A stretch of 64,000 bases of DNA from Clostridiaceae bacterium AM27-36LB (GCA_003480725.1 QUJQ01000004.1:62001-126000); one strand, 5' to 3'; positions 17,001 to 25,666 are shown, counted from the first letter of the stretch. The notes: generated by a model not told the origin, from the sequence alone. A program made the numbers and translations.

Positions 17001-17900
17001 TTAGTTTTCTCCTTTTGCTTTTATGCCAAATGCTGCCATGGCTTCCTTTAACTGTGCCTGATGCTCTGGCTCCATCTCTGTCAGCGGCATACGTAAAGGT
17101 CCTGCTTCCCAGCCCAGCATGTTGAGAGCTGCTTTTACCGGGATCGGGTTCACTTCACAGAACAGTTTCTCAATAACCGGAAGTGCTTTTAACTGAAGTT
17201 CACGACTGCCTGCCACGTCACCTGCCATGAATTTGGCTACGATGTCATGAGTCTCTCTCGGAGCCACGTTGGACAGTACAGAGATCACACCTTTTCCGCC
17301 AAGAGACAGAATCGGAACGATCTGGTCATCATTACCGGAATAAATATCACAGCTGTCACCACAGAGCTGTGCCACTTTGGCGATCTGGGAAATATTTCCA
17401 CTTGCTTCTTTCACCGCTACAATGTTCTCTACATGTTTTGTCAGATAAGCAATCGTCTCAGGCGTCATATTTACACCGGTACGTCCCTGAATATTATAAA
17501 GGATGATCGGAATCTTTACAGAATTGGCAATGGCTGTAAAATGTGCGATCAGACCTTTCTGGGTTGCTTTATTATAATAAGGAGATACCAGTAGCAGACC
17601 ATCTGCGCCGTATTTTTCCGCTTCCTGAGACAGATAGATCGCAGTCTGAGTACAATTAGAACCAGTACCTGCGATGACAGGGATTCTTCCAGCTACTTTC
17701 TCAATCGTAAAACGGATGGCTTCCAGATGCTCCTCATGAGTCAGCGTGGAAGACTCACCAGTAGTTCCACAGATGATGATCGCATCTGTTCCATTCTCGA
17801 TCTGATAATTCAGAAGTTCTTCCAGCTTCGGATAATTCACCTCGCCATTTGCTTTCATAGGTGTTACAATTGCTACTCCTGCGCCTGTAAAAATAGACAT
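17001..17900 (-). CDS. dapA: 4-hydroxy-tetrahydrodipicolinate synthase
   Basis: 299 residues, condensing pyruvate with aspartate semialdehyde, the first committed lysine step. Features: GTTGESSTL, the catalytic tyrosine in YYNKATQKG, and the Schiff-base lysine in IVAVKEASGNI. The barrel and C-terminal helices are full length. The RBS GGAGGAGA precedes the ATG. A lysine riboswitch lies in its leader, so lysine should repress it. Confidence 0.95.
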   Translation of the reverse strand: MSIFTGAGVAIVTPMKANGEVNYPKLEELLNYQIENGTDAIIICGTTGESSTLTHEEHLEAIRFTIEKVAGRIPVIAGTGSNCTQTAIYLSQEAEKYGADGLLLVSPYYNKATQKGLIAHFTAIANSVKIPIILYNIQGRTGVNMTPETIAYLTKHVENIVAVKEASGNISQIAKVAQLCGDSCDIYSGNDDQIVPILSLGGKGVISVLSNVAPRETHDIVAKFMAGDVAGSRELQLKALPVIEKLFCEVNPIPVKAALNMLGWEAGPLRMPLTEMEPEHQAQLKEAMAAFGIKAKGEN

Positions 17901-17936
17901 ATCTTCTCCTCCTGCTATTTTCTTTTTTGATATAAA

Positions 17937-17974
17937 TGAAAAGAAGAGAGGCGTGCCAGTATACGCCTCTCCAG
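17937..17974 (-). terminator. Lysine riboswitch terminator
   Basis: On the minus strand GAGAGGCGT pairs with ACGCCTCTC, followed by TTCTTTTC, between the aptamer and dapA. It would form when lysine is bound. Confidence 0.8.
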
Positions 17975-17998
17975 ATTCTTACTACTTATCTTGATTGT

Positions 17999-18170
17999 CC
18001 GGATAGCGCTCCATCTGTTCCAGATGACAGTCATATGGTTATTGACCACATGCCCAAGATCCGGACTTGCAGAATATCCGGCCTTTCGGCGCTTACCCCT
18101 TTCGGCTGTCTTCCAGTGCCTCTGCTGCATCTGACCGTCTACTGATGATTCACGCGACCTCTATCTCTTT
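17999..18170 (-). ncRNA. Lysine riboswitch (L box)
   Basis: On the minus strand the leader carries GATAGAGGTCGCG at the 5' side, AGTAGACGG, two GCCGAAAGG-like loops, CATATGACTGTCATCTGG and the closing TGGAGCGCTATC, which are the conserved L-box blocks. GATAG at the start pairs with CTATC at the end. A terminator and dapA follow. Confidence 0.9.
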
Positions 18171-18185
18171 TGTTCAATTTTCTTC

Positions 18186-18214
18186 AATATAGCATCTTCC
18201 AGATGCTTTGTCAA
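18186..18214 (-). promoter_or_regulatory. Promoter of the lysine riboswitch-dapAB operon
   Basis: On the minus strand: -35 TTGACA (18214-18209), 17-bp spacer, -10 TATATT (18191-18186). The spacer contains the dyad GCATCT-GGA-AGATGC, which could be the end of a hairpin for the upstream gene or an operator. Confidence 0.78.
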
Positions 18215-18221
18215 CAAGCCC

Positions 18222-18716
18222 TTAAGATTCCTTCAAGGCAGTGATCTGATAGACATCATCCGCCCAGTCCATCATCTCAGGACACAGCTTAATGCCTGTA
18301 AATATCAGCTCTGTAGTGTCGGAAGCCTCCCCCAGAAGCTCATGCACTTCCTCTGCTGATACAATCCCCTGCTCCACCAGTCCCAGGACCTCATCCAGGA
18401 TCAGCACATCGCATTCTCCCGTAGCCAGCACCTTCTTTGCAAAGTTCAGACCATTCTTCATATTCATGATCTCTTCCTGCTGCTCTTCAGGTGCCAGATC
18501 TTCAAAAGCCGCCTCTCTCCGCTGAAAACGGAATAACTTGATCTCCGGTTCCAGCCGCTGGATAAAGCTGATCTCCTCATCTGCCTTCCGGCATTTCATA
18601 AACTGAACGATAAACACAGAACGCCCGAGACTGGCTTCTTTGATGGCCTGCCCCAACGCTGCCGTCGTCTTTCCTTTTCCACTTCCGCAATATATCTGAA
18701 GTTTACCCTCTCTCAT
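18222..18716 (-). CDS. Cob(I)yrinic acid a,c-diamide adenosyltransferase (CobO/BtuR type)
   Basis: About 164 residues. The P-loop CGSGKGKTTAALG near the N-terminus, the VFIVQFMKCRK strand and the VLILDEVLGLVEQG Walker-B segment identify the CobA/CobO/BtuR family, which adds the adenosyl group of coenzyme B12 from ATP. The C-terminus (TGIKLCPEMMDWADDVYQI) is also typical. No cobalamin genes adjoin, so it may serve corrinoid salvage. I start at the ATG at 18716, which follows GAGAGGGT. Confidence 0.85.
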   Translation of the reverse strand: MREGKLQIYCGSGKGKTTAALGQAIKEASLGRSVFIVQFMKCRKADEEISFIQRLEPEIKLFRFQRREAAFEDLAPEEQQEEIMNMKNGLNFAKKVLATGECDVLILDEVLGLVEQGIVSAEEVHELLGEASDTTELIFTGIKLCPEMMDWADDVYQITALKES

Positions 18717-18794
18717 AGTACCCTCTCTATTCCTGACTCCAAACAATTAGCTGTTTTCGTCTATCTTACACCAGGTATATAAGAAATGCAAGTA

Positions 18795-19421
18795 TTACTC
18801 CAGGTACTCAAGCTTGCTTACAGACACCTCATAGGCGATCCTGCGCTCGCTCTCTGTCTCATCTATTTTCTTCATATATTCCCTGCTCTGGATCCGTCCC
18901 CAGATCTGCGTGTGGCCTCCCACTTCAAAACCTGAAGCAAATCTTGCATTTCTTCCCCAGCAGATACACGGAATGTAGTCCGATTTTCCATAAGGACGGT
19001 TCACCGCCAGCAGAATATCCGCAATTTCTCTTCCAAGCGGTGTCTTCCGATAAACCGGCGCCTTGCAGATGTATCCATCCAGGAAGATCTGGTTGGTCTT
19101 GGAATTCTCTACTTCCTCATCCATGAATTCCAGTTCCCGCACAAAGACTGACAGCACCAGCCGGTTTTTCTTCTCTTCATGCCTGTTGTAAGACCGGAAC
19201 TGTCCGGCCGCCCGGATGCAGGCACCCCTGTAATCTGCATTCACATCAATGAGTCTTTCTGAAATCATCAGTGGTATCACATCACAGGAGTCGCTGAGTC
19301 TTCTGACCGATACATCCAGCATATAGAAGCCTTCCCCAAAGACTTCATGACTGAACACAAATCCCGACACAACCTCCCCGATAATGGACACCTGGTTGTT
19401 TTCAATAATCTTATCCGACAT
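18795..19421 (-). CDS. Single-stranded DNA-binding-like protein with two OB folds
   Basis: 208 residues. The C-terminal half (DGYICKAPVYRKTPLGREIA, then CICWGRNA and a G-rich turn) is like the core of bacterial SSB. The N-terminal half (VSIIGEVVSGFVFSHEVFG) looks like a second, diverged OB fold. It lacks the acidic tip of housekeeping SSB, so it is probably an accessory paralogue. No neighbour shows its role. The start is clear (GGAGAAC before the ATG). Confidence 0.65.
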   Translation of the reverse strand: MSDKIIENNQVSIIGEVVSGFVFSHEVFGEGFYMLDVSVRRLSDSCDVIPLMISERLIDVNADYRGACIRAAGQFRSYNRHEEKKNRLVLSVFVRELEFMDEEVENSKTNQIFLDGYICKAPVYRKTPLGREIADILLAVNRPYGKSDYIPCICWGRNARFASGFEVGGHTQIWGRIQSREYMKKIDETESERRIAYEVSVSKLEYLE

Positions 19422-19530
19422 ATTTTTGTTCTCCCTTCCTTTTGACGAAGTGTCTCTCGTACTTTTGTCTGTAAAATATATTCATGGTCCTTACCAAATA
19501 TTCCAACTATTTCAAAAAATATACATTTCA

Positions 19531-19560
19531 AAAAATTTCACGGAACTGCAAGAAAAAGCT
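19531..19560 (+). repeat. 30-bp repeat, copy 1
   Basis: An exact 30-base match, in the same orientation, to 26956-26985. The core is TTTCACGGAACTGCAAGAAA. This copy lies about 30 bp upstream of the -35 box of the metal ATPase relic. Confidence 0.8.
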
Positions 19561-19591
19561 CATACACAAGCATAAAGGTACAAGAAAACGC

Positions 19592-19645
19592 TTACACTTT
19601 TCACGCTGGTATGTTACAGTCTGCATATGAGCAATTGTTCATATG
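19592..19645 (+). promoter_or_regulatory. Promoter and ArsR/SmtB-type operator of the metal ATPase relic
   Basis: -35 TTACAC (19592-19597), 17-bp spacer, -10 TACAGT (19615-19620). At 19624-19645 lies CATATGAGCAATTGTTCATATG, near-perfect dyad symmetry with one mismatched pair. It fits the ATATGA-N-TCATAT operators of ArsR/SmtB metal sensors. No ArsR gene is in the window. Confidence 0.68.
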
Positions 19646-19693
19646 TTTAAATATAACTGTAAAACTTTACAACTGTTTCTGGAGGACATAAAT

Positions 19694-20321
19694 ATGGGAA
19701 AAATTTTTCTGACAATACGGAAACACCAGCACGATGATGGATGCGGATGTTGACATGATCATGAGCATCATCATGAACATGGCGATACCTGCGGCTGCGG
19801 GCACGATCATCACCACGAAGGCGTCAATGCTCACGGAAAACGTGTGTACATTCTGGAAAATTTAGGATGTTCCAACTGTGCGGCAAAAATCGAACGAAAG
19901 ATTAATGAGCTGGATGAAGTAAGTGAAGCAGTTCTTACCTCAGGATAAGTTAAACGAACTTCAGAAAATCCGTTCCCAGCATGAGCATGTGATGTTCGTC
20001 GGCAATGGTATCAACGATGCTCCGGTATTGGCAGATGCCGATGTCGGAGCAGCTATGGGAAGCGGTGCTGATGCAGCCATTGAAGCCGCAGACGTTGTCC
20101 ACATGACATCCAGCATGACTGCAATTCCGGATTCCATGCGTATCGCAAAATCTGCTGTCAGCATCTCCTGGCAGAACATCGTATTTGCACTTGCTATCAA
20201 GATTCTGGTCATGATTCTCGGTCTGTGCGGATTCGCTTCCATGTGGATGGCTGTGTTTGCAGACACCGGTGTGGCCATGCTGTGTGTACTGAACTCCATC
20301 CGGGTATTATATAAGAAATAG
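19694..20321 (+). pseudogene. Heavy-metal P-type ATPase, internally deleted
   Basis: Two ends of a ZntA/CadA-like metal exporter are fused. The first part reads MGKIFLTIRKHQHDDGCGC, then TGA, then in the same frame a His-rich stretch (HDHEHHHEHGDTCGCG) and a metal-binding domain with GCSNCAAKIERKI. At about 19928 it jumps with a frameshift to LPQDKLNELQKIR, the GNGINDAPVLADADVG hinge motif and the last two membrane helices, ending VLYKK. The phosphorylation motif DKTGT and about 480 residues are gone. So it carries a nonsense codon plus a deletion and cannot pump metal. Promoter, operator and terminator remain. Confidence 0.88.
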
Positions 20322-20336
20322 ACAATTTCTGTTCTA

Positions 20337-20366
20337 CTCCCCCTCAAAATTGAGGGGGAGAATTTT
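20337..20366 (+). terminator. Rho-independent terminator after the ATPase relic
   Basis: CTCCCCCTCAA / TTGAGGGGGAG forms a tight stem followed by AATTTTT. Confidence 0.88.
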
Positions 20367-20383
20367 TCTGATCTGAAACTTTC

Positions 20384-21043
20384 CTATAAAGCAAACAACC
20401 TTTCAACATCTATAAGTGATTCTGCAATCATTTCTGCTGTTTCCGCAACTTCTTTTCCCGGATAGTTAATATCCGGAACAATAATATATGGTATTCCTGC
20501 TGTTTTTGCTGCTTTAGCCCCAGGTTCTGAATCCTCAAGAACCAGGCTTCTTTCCGGTGGAATCTGTGCCGTTTTACATGCTAATAAAAAAATATCTGGT
20601 GCAGGTTTTCCTTTTTTCACATCTTCTGTACTGATAACAAATGAAAATTCTTTTTCAATCCCGACACGTTCTAAGAGCTTTTTCGCTATTGATTTTGGCG
20701 TAGATGTTGCAACAACTTTTAATATTTTCCTTTCATTTAAAGTATTTAGCAACTTATGCAATCCTTTCTTTGTTGCTACGCCCTCCTCGCACAACTCTAT
20801 TCTTCTGTTTTCTACATATTGGCACACCATTTTTTCTACCACATCATCAGGATAATTACTTTTATTAAATTTTTTCATATCAATTGCCCCAGAAGTTCCA
20901 ATTACGGCGCGGTATACACTCATATCTACTTTTATTTTCTTTTTTTCACACATTTCTTTCACGCCATAATAATAGCATTGTTCAGTATCCAGCATTAAAC
21001 CGTCCATATCAAATATAACCAACTTAACATTCTTAATATCCAT
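20384..21043 (-). CDS. HAD family phosphatase (beta-phosphoglucomutase-like)
   Basis: About 219 residues. Motif I is VIFDMDGLMLDTE, motif II the serine/threonine in VVATSTPKS, motif III a lysine in KKGKPAPDIFLLA, and motif IV VLEDSEPGAKAA; a helical cap lies between I and II. It likely dephosphorylates or isomerises a sugar phosphate. It is the last gene of the mannose-class PTS operon, so a substrate from that pathway is probable. The ATG at 21043 follows AAGGAG; an upstream ATG overlaps the RBS and is rejected. Confidence 0.83.
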   Translation of the reverse strand: MDIKNVKLVIFDMDGLMLDTEQCYYYGVKEMCEKKKIKVDMSVYRAVIGTSGAIDMKKFNKSNYPDDVVEKMVCQYVENRRIELCEEGVATKKGLHKLLNTLNERKILKVVATSTPKSIAKKLLERVGIEKEFSFVISTEDVKKGKPAPDIFLLACKTAQIPPERSLVLEDSEPGAKAAKTAGIPYIIVPDINYPGKEVAETAEMIAESLIDVERLFAL

Positions 21044-21126
21044 AAACTTCTCCTTCAAAAAATAAAAAAGGTGTTCGAAATAGCTGTATTTTAAACAAAT
21101 ACTCCTATATCAAACACCCTTCTCTT

Positions 21127-22080
21127 CTATAAGTTTCTGTAAGTCATTCCGCCAAATTCTGCTTTTCCTTTTATTGTCAAAGTTCCATAATCACAGGGAA
21201 TGAAAATCGTTTCACCCTTTTTAATTACAGTCCCGTTAATTTCTGCTTCTCCATCAATACAGAATAAAAACATGAATTCTTTTCGCTCAAAAGTTCCATT
21301 TTCATCTACTCTGATTCGAAAAGCAGTAAAGATTCCTGGCTTATCAATAAAATAAGCAACTTTACAACCGTTGACATCTTTTTCAACAATATCTACTCCC
21401 ATATTTTGGTTATCAGGAATATTAACCGTGTCAATTACCTTTTCAACATGGAGCGGTCGATCCGGCATATTTCGTCCCCAGTCATAGAGCCTGTATGTAA
21501 TATCTGAATTTGTTTCAAATCCAAGCTCCACCATATCTTTTTCTTCTTCTGTCGGTGCATATGGAGAACCATGAAGAGTTCCCTGGGGACCATATGTATA
21601 CTGTCCTTTTTTAATTGTTACTACACGAAACAGCTTATCCCACTGTTCTGTTTCTACCAATTTACGAAATTCTTCTCTCGTTTTAGCATTATGTCCGCGT
21701 ATTGCCAGATGATCTCTGTCTCCCTGGACAAAAATTCCACATTCAAATTTTCCTTTTTCCCCTTCATGCTGCAAGCAATACTCATCATTAGGGTGTAACT
21801 GTACAGATATCTGTTTTACTTTATTTCCTGATCCCATACGTATCGGAAAATCCTCTCTGTTACAGCCAAACAGCTCTTTGTGATTCCTGTAAAATTCAGA
21901 TAATTTTTCTCCGGTTTCCTTTACTGTATTGTCCAGATTATGCTGAGGAAGTGCTATTACATGATATGCAATCGCAATATTGGGCAAATCAGGAGTATAT
22001 CCATATCTTTCCTTTAAGGCCTGTCCACCCCAGTATTTTGCTTCAAACACAGGTTCTATAAAATAAATCTTCTTTTCCAT
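21127..22080 (-). CDS. manA: Mannose-6-phosphate isomerase, class I
   Basis: About 317 residues of the cupin-fold type I isomerase, converting mannose-6-phosphate to fructose-6-phosphate. The start FIEPVFEAKYWGGQAL is typical. The zinc ligands lie in QLHPNDEYCLQHEG, and the GTLHG segment near residue 160 adds a histidine. It has the short Firmicute length. The start ATG at 22080 has AAGGAG upstream and lies just after the IID gene; with the PTS genes it forms a mannose-type uptake and entry pathway. Confidence 0.85.
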   Translation of the reverse strand: MEKKIYFIEPVFEAKYWGGQALKERYGYTPDLPNIAIAYHVIALPQHNLDNTVKETGEKLSEFYRNHKELFGCNREDFPIRMGSGNKVKQISVQLHPNDEYCLQHEGEKGKFECGIFVQGDRDHLAIRGHNAKTREEFRKLVETEQWDKLFRVVTIKKGQYTYGPQGTLHGSPYAPTEEEKDMVELGFETNSDITYRLYDWGRNMPDRPLHVEKVIDTVNIPDNQNMGVDIVEKDVNGCKVAYFIDKPGIFTAFRIRVDENGTFERKEFMFLFCIDGEAEINGTVIKKGETIFIPCDYGTLTIKGKAEFGGMTYRNL

Positions 22081-22096
22081 ACTGATTTCTCCTTTT

Positions 22097-22972
22097 TTAT
22101 ACAATAATTCCAAGACCGCCAAGAACTAAGCTGACTGCCAAAATAATAAATACTGCCAGTGTATAATTTCGTTTTATCTTATCAAGCATTGCGTAAACTC
22201 CTGCAACAGTCACAAACGGTAAAAGTCCTGGAACAATGCTGTCAAATACATCTGTCTGCAGATTAAATACCGCACTTCCGGTATCAATTACAAGCGGAGT
22301 TGAAACTGAGACAAAACCTGCTGCAAGTCCGCCCATCATGAACATTCCCAGAACACCTGCTGCAGTAATTATTTTATTCAGCCACCCGGAACTTAACAAT
22401 TTTGTTGCTGATTTTGCACCAAGTCTATATCCAAAGTGATAGGTATTATAACCTACAAAACATGTAACTCCGGCAAATATAAACAGTGGTGCTATTCCTG
22501 CTATCCAATTACCGCTTTCAGCCACCGGGATAAAAAATCCCAAAAGAATCGGAAGAAACGTTGCCCAGTTAATGGTATCTCCAATTCCAGCAAATGGTCC
22601 CATCAAGCCTGTCTTTACACTGTTGATTGCTTCATCCGGTATTTGCTTTCCCATTGCTTTCTGTTCTTCCATTGCCACTGCAACTCCTAGGGTAATAGCT
22701 CCCCATGTACTTTCTGTATTAAAGAATTGCAGGTGTCTCTTTAAGCCCTCTCGAAAATCGTCTTCTTTTTTATAGAGCTTCCTTAAAATAGGAATCATAG
22801 AAATACAACATGCCAAAGCCTGCAGTCTTTCAAAAGAGTTCGAAACCTCAACACTTAACCACCATAACCACCATGACTTTGTAACATCTCTTTTTGTCAG
22901 AATTCTCTCTTCGTTCTCAAGACTCTCTTTTTTTACTTCCAGTGTACTATTTTCTCTAGTTTGCAGTTCCAT
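22097..22972 (-). CDS. PTS mannose/fructose/sorbose family IID component
   Basis: 291 residues. The N-terminus is polar, then the conserved ITKRDVTKSWWLWWLSVE-like entry and SFERLQALACCISM, as in IID proteins, then GPFAGIGDTINWATFLPI and C-terminal membrane helices. IID and IIC together form the membrane channel of the mannose-class PTS. It overlaps the 3' end of the IIC gene by 17 bases. Confidence 0.9.
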   Translation of the reverse strand: MELQTRENSTLEVKKESLENEERILTKRDVTKSWWLWWLSVEVSNSFERLQALACCISMIPILRKLYKKEDDFREGLKRHLQFFNTESTWGAITLGVAVAMEEQKAMGKQIPDEAINSVKTGLMGPFAGIGDTINWATFLPILLGFFIPVAESGNWIAGIAPLFIFAGVTCFVGYNTYHFGYRLGAKSATKLLSSGWLNKIITAAGVLGMFMMGGLAAGFVSVSTPLVIDTGSAVFNLQTDVFDSIVPGLLPFVTVAGVYAMLDKIKRNYTLAVFIILAVSLVLGGLGIIV

Positions 22973-23741
22973 TCGTAATTTCCTCCCCAGAGTCTTTATT
23001 CGTAAACATAATATGTAAGTAAGCGGCGATTACGCCGAAAATTGAAAGCGGCAATATTCCTATTCCAGACAGCTTCAAGATAAAGTATCCAGCCACAAAA
23101 TACGGCAGCAATTCCTTTTTTCCGATAATTTTTATAACAATTGCAAATCCTAATGCAGGCAGCATGCCTCCGGCAACAGTAAGTCCATTCATCAGCCAGT
23201 CAGGAATCACTGCCAGTACTTTGTCAATATTCGCCGCTCCAAAATATACAGCTACTGCTACTGGTGTTACTGTAATAGGAATACGTGCAAGAGATGGATA
23301 AAGCAGACCTGCGAGATAGATGCCTCGCGTATTACCCTCTTCTGCATATTTATCTGCCATATGAACCCATGTTGTATTAATCAAACGGATAAGGCTTAAA
23401 ATCTGTGCTCCGAGAATTCCAACCGGAACTGCAATAGCAAACGCTGTCTCCACCGGCATTCCTGATTTCAAAACAATAGCGGTCGACACCAAAGTTGCCA
23501 GTACCGGATCCTGCGGCAAATTTCCTCCTGGCCCAAGAATTCCTAAATAAATGAGCTGCACTGATGCACCAATTATCATTGCATTCGGCACATCGCCTAA
23601 AACAATACCCACAAATAATGCGGCTGTCAGACATGAATTAGATATGAAGCAGGTAAATGTCTGTCCATAATAATTTGTCTTAAACCACCAGAAAAATCCT
23701 AATAATAATGCTTGCACAATAGTAACCGAAGCGCCTTCCAT
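22956..23741 (-). CDS. PTS mannose/fructose/sorbose family IIC component
   Basis: 261 residues, strongly hydrophobic with about eight segments. GDVPNAMIIGASVQLIYLG and PGGNLPQDPVLATL match the conserved IIC signature of this class. It is the sugar-translocating partner of IID. RBS AGGGAGG before the ATG. Gene order IIB-IIC-IID is standard. Confidence 0.9.
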   Translation of the reverse strand: MEGASVTIVQALLLGFFWWFKTNYYGQTFTCFISNSCLTAALFVGIVLGDVPNAMIIGASVQLIYLGILGPGGNLPQDPVLATLVSTAIVLKSGMPVETAFAIAVPVGILGAQILSLIRLINTTWVHMADKYAEEGNTRGIYLAGLLYPSLARIPITVTPVAVAVYFGAANIDKVLAVIPDWLMNGLTVAGGMLPALGFAIVIKIIGKKELLPYFVAGYFILKLSGIGILPLSIFGVIAAYLHIMFTNKDSGEEITNGTAN

Positions 23742-23766
23742 ATTTTTACCTCCCTGTCTTATTGTA

Positions 23767-24273
23767 TTAATTTTTCTTAATATGTTTAAAATGTTTTCCT
23801 AATACTGTTTCTAATGAAATCTCTTTTTCTCCAGGCATTGACTGAAAATATACATTCACACCATATTCACTAAGAAAGTTTAAATCAATTGCGTCCTGTT
23901 CTGAAAGACCAATAGCCTTAACAACTGGTTTTCTTTCCGGACCGGAAGCCAATCCCCCTATTTGAACACTGTCAAAATGTAATCCCTGTTCATACAGCCG
24001 TTTTAAAACATCAACTTTTTTCAACAGAATGAGCACCTGTTCACCATTAAATTCATTAAGCTTCCATTCCTGCACTGCCTGATCTACTTTTGCTACTTCC
24101 ACAGGAATTCCACGTGGAGCTGCTGCTGCGAAGACATCTTTCAGGAACTCATTCTCATAGAGTTCATCATCAATAATAATGATTTTTTTGCTTCCTGTTT
24201 GTGTGATCCATGAAGTAACAACCTGTCCATGAATCAATCTGTCATCAACCCTGATTAATTTGATATTTTTCAT
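23767..24273 (-). CDS. PTS mannose-class IIB component (first)
   Basis: About 168 residues. The phosphorylated histidine is in RVDDRLIHGQVVTSW near residue 15, the family signature. The rest (AAAAPRGIPVEV, VQIGGLASGPERK) is standard for IIB. It takes phosphate from IIA and gives it to the sugar at IIC/IID. The start ATG at 24273 lies inside the end of the IIA gene, after GGAGAAAAAAGA. Confidence 0.9.
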   Translation of the reverse strand: MKNIKLIRVDDRLIHGQVVTSWITQTGSKKIIIIDDELYENEFLKDVFAAAAPRGIPVEVAKVDQAVQEWKLNEFNGEQVLILLKKVDVLKRLYEQGLHFDSVQIGGLASGPERKPVVKAIGLSEQDAIDLNFLSEYGVNVYFQSMPGEKEISLETVLGKHFKHIKKN

Positions 24274-24703
24274 TCTTTTTTCTCCTGTCATTTTCCTTAT
24301 TTTTTTCAGAAATCATTTTTTCGATATCAATTATCCCTTCCTTTCCTGTTTTTAAACATTGTTCAGCCAGCTGTTCGATTTCAAGAGGTTCACTTTCTCT
24401 GAGCATCAATGCATCTAACAGCATTGGCAGATTCATTCCGGAAATACACTTGAAATCATGATTTTTTAAATTAGCAGCAACAATATTTGAAGGCGTCCCT
24501 CCAAACATATCTGTTAATATTAGTATTTTTTCATTTTTTAATTCTTCTATTTTTTTACTTATTGTTTCTCCAAAAGTTTCAATATCCTCCCCTCTTTTCA
24601 GTGAATATGTATATACATGATTCTGAATTCCTAATATTAACTCCGCACTTCGCAATAAAGATACACTAACATCCTCATGTGAAATCAAAAAAATCTCTAC
24701 CAT
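24245..24703 (-). CDS. PTS mannose-class IIA component (first)
   Basis: About 152 residues. The phosphoacceptor histidine is in IFLISHEDVSVSLL near residue 9, and the partner aspartate is in LTDMFGGTPSN. Both are intact, so this is probably the working IIA of the operon. The C-terminal tail is very basic and charged (NKENDRRKKNEKY) because the frame runs through the IIB ribosome-binding region. The start ATG at 24703 follows AAAAGGAG. Confidence 0.88.
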   Translation of the reverse strand: MVEIFLISHEDVSVSLLRSAELILGIQNHVYTYSLKRGEDIETFGETISKKIEELKNEKILILTDMFGGTPSNIVAANLKNHDFKCISGMNLPMLLDALMLRESEPLEIEQLAEQCLKTGKEGIIDIEKMISEKNKENDRRKKNEKYQINQG

Positions 24704-24728
24704 TTTTGCTCCTTTTCTAATACATTCT

Positions 24729-25190
24729 TCAAATTTTATATTTTTCAATCACTGTAGCTTCTTCATTTGGGAATTCCTGTACCATTACTTTCACATTTTG
24801 CTCCAGTAATCGGTTGATCGCAATTTTATTTTCCAGCGATGCATTCCTTTTCTTTGGCATATATTTCTTTTCAGCCAATACGATCTCTGGTATGTGAACT
24901 CCATATTCTATCAGTTTCTCATAAATAACCGGTGTCCGTGCCAGCAAAAATATTTTTTCTCCATTTTTTTCTTCTCTGCTGTTTAAAAAGATTGCAGTAT
25001 CTCTGGGGCTTAAAATATGAACCTCCACCCAGAACGGTGCCATTGCCCTGTAAATATTTGCCATAAACAAATCTGTTAACAACTCATAGTCTATAATGAT
25101 TAAATGAGTCGGTCTTACTTTTAATATCCACTCATTTACAATCTGACCATGAATCAATCTTTCATCAACCCGTGCTATTACAACGCTAAT
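24729..25190 (-). CDS. PTS mannose-class IIB component (second), probable ATT start
   Basis: About 153 residues. The N-terminal IIB signature reads ARVDERLIHGQIVNEW with the phosphohistidine kept. No ATG, GTG or TTG lies ahead of this motif. The codon at 25190-25188 is ATT, overlaps the stop of the upstream IIA gene by one base (ATTAG), and sits 7 bases after AAGGGAGAG. I therefore infer an ATT start with translational coupling. The only standard start, TTG at 25157, would cut into the signature. It may be poorly expressed or a regulatory paralogue. Confidence 0.7.
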   Translation of the reverse strand: MSVVIARVDERLIHGQIVNEWILKVRPTHLIIIDYELLTDLFMANIYRAMAPFWVEVHILSPRDTAIFLNSREEKNGEKIFLLARTPVIYEKLIEYGVHIPEIVLAEKKYMPKKRNASLENKIAINRLLEQNVKVMVQEFPNEEATVIEKYKI

Positions 25191-25602
25191 CTTTTTTCTC
25201 TCCCTTCAATATGTCATTCAAATATAACGTCTGCTCTTTTGCCCTCTCCAGTGCCCTTCGGCACAAATCTTCTGCATGCATATGTGAATTATCCTTTTGA
25301 AGTAAAAATGTCAACATCTGCATACTCATACCTGTCAGATGGAAAATATGATATTTTTCCATCAACATTGCTGCCGCATTAAACGGTGTTGCTAAAGGCA
25401 TATCACTAATAATAATCACTTTATCAGTTCTTCCTCTCACACGTAATATAAGTTGTTCCAGGCGACATTTAAAGTCTTCCAGAGACTCTTCCTCTTTCAA
25501 TTCAAGACAGTATACTTCGTCTCTCATTTCTATAATTAATTTTGTAGTTTCTTTTATTGAACTGGCCAAAGAGCCATGAGATATCATAATAACAGGTACC
25601 AT
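25186..25602 (-). CDS. PTS mannose-class IIA component (second, diverged)
   Basis: About 138 residues. The phosphoacceptor histidine is present (IMISHGSLASSI near residue 8). The second motif reads ISDMPLATPFN instead of the usual DMFGGTPFN, so the active-site loop is diverged. It is the first gene of the eight-gene PTS operon and is paired with the second IIB. It may be a separate input or a sensor for regulation. The ATG at 25602 follows GGGGAAC. Confidence 0.82.
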   Translation of the reverse strand: MVPVIMISHGSLASSIKETTKLIIEMRDEVYCLELKEEESLEDFKCRLEQLILRVRGRTDKVIIISDMPLATPFNAAAMLMEKYHIFHLTGMSMQMLTFLLQKDNSHMHAEDLCRRALERAKEQTLYLNDILKGEKKD

Positions 25603-25650
25603 TTTGTTCCCCTTTTTTTCTTGACAAATGTGCATTTCTACTATATCATT

Positions 25651-25666
25651 TGCTATGATTGTAGCA
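25651..25666. promoter_or_regulatory. Dyad upstream of the PTS operon
   Basis: TGCTA-TGATTG-TAGCA is an inverted repeat about 50 bp ahead of the first PTS gene. On the minus strand a TATAGT (-10-like) box follows it. It could be an operator, but no cognate regulator is proven; the divergent HxlR gene is a candidate. Confidence 0.4.

Noticed and set aside
25157..25159. TTG as the start of the second PTS IIB
   Set aside because: It would remove the conserved ARVDER segment just before the phosphohistidine; the ATT overlap start fits better.
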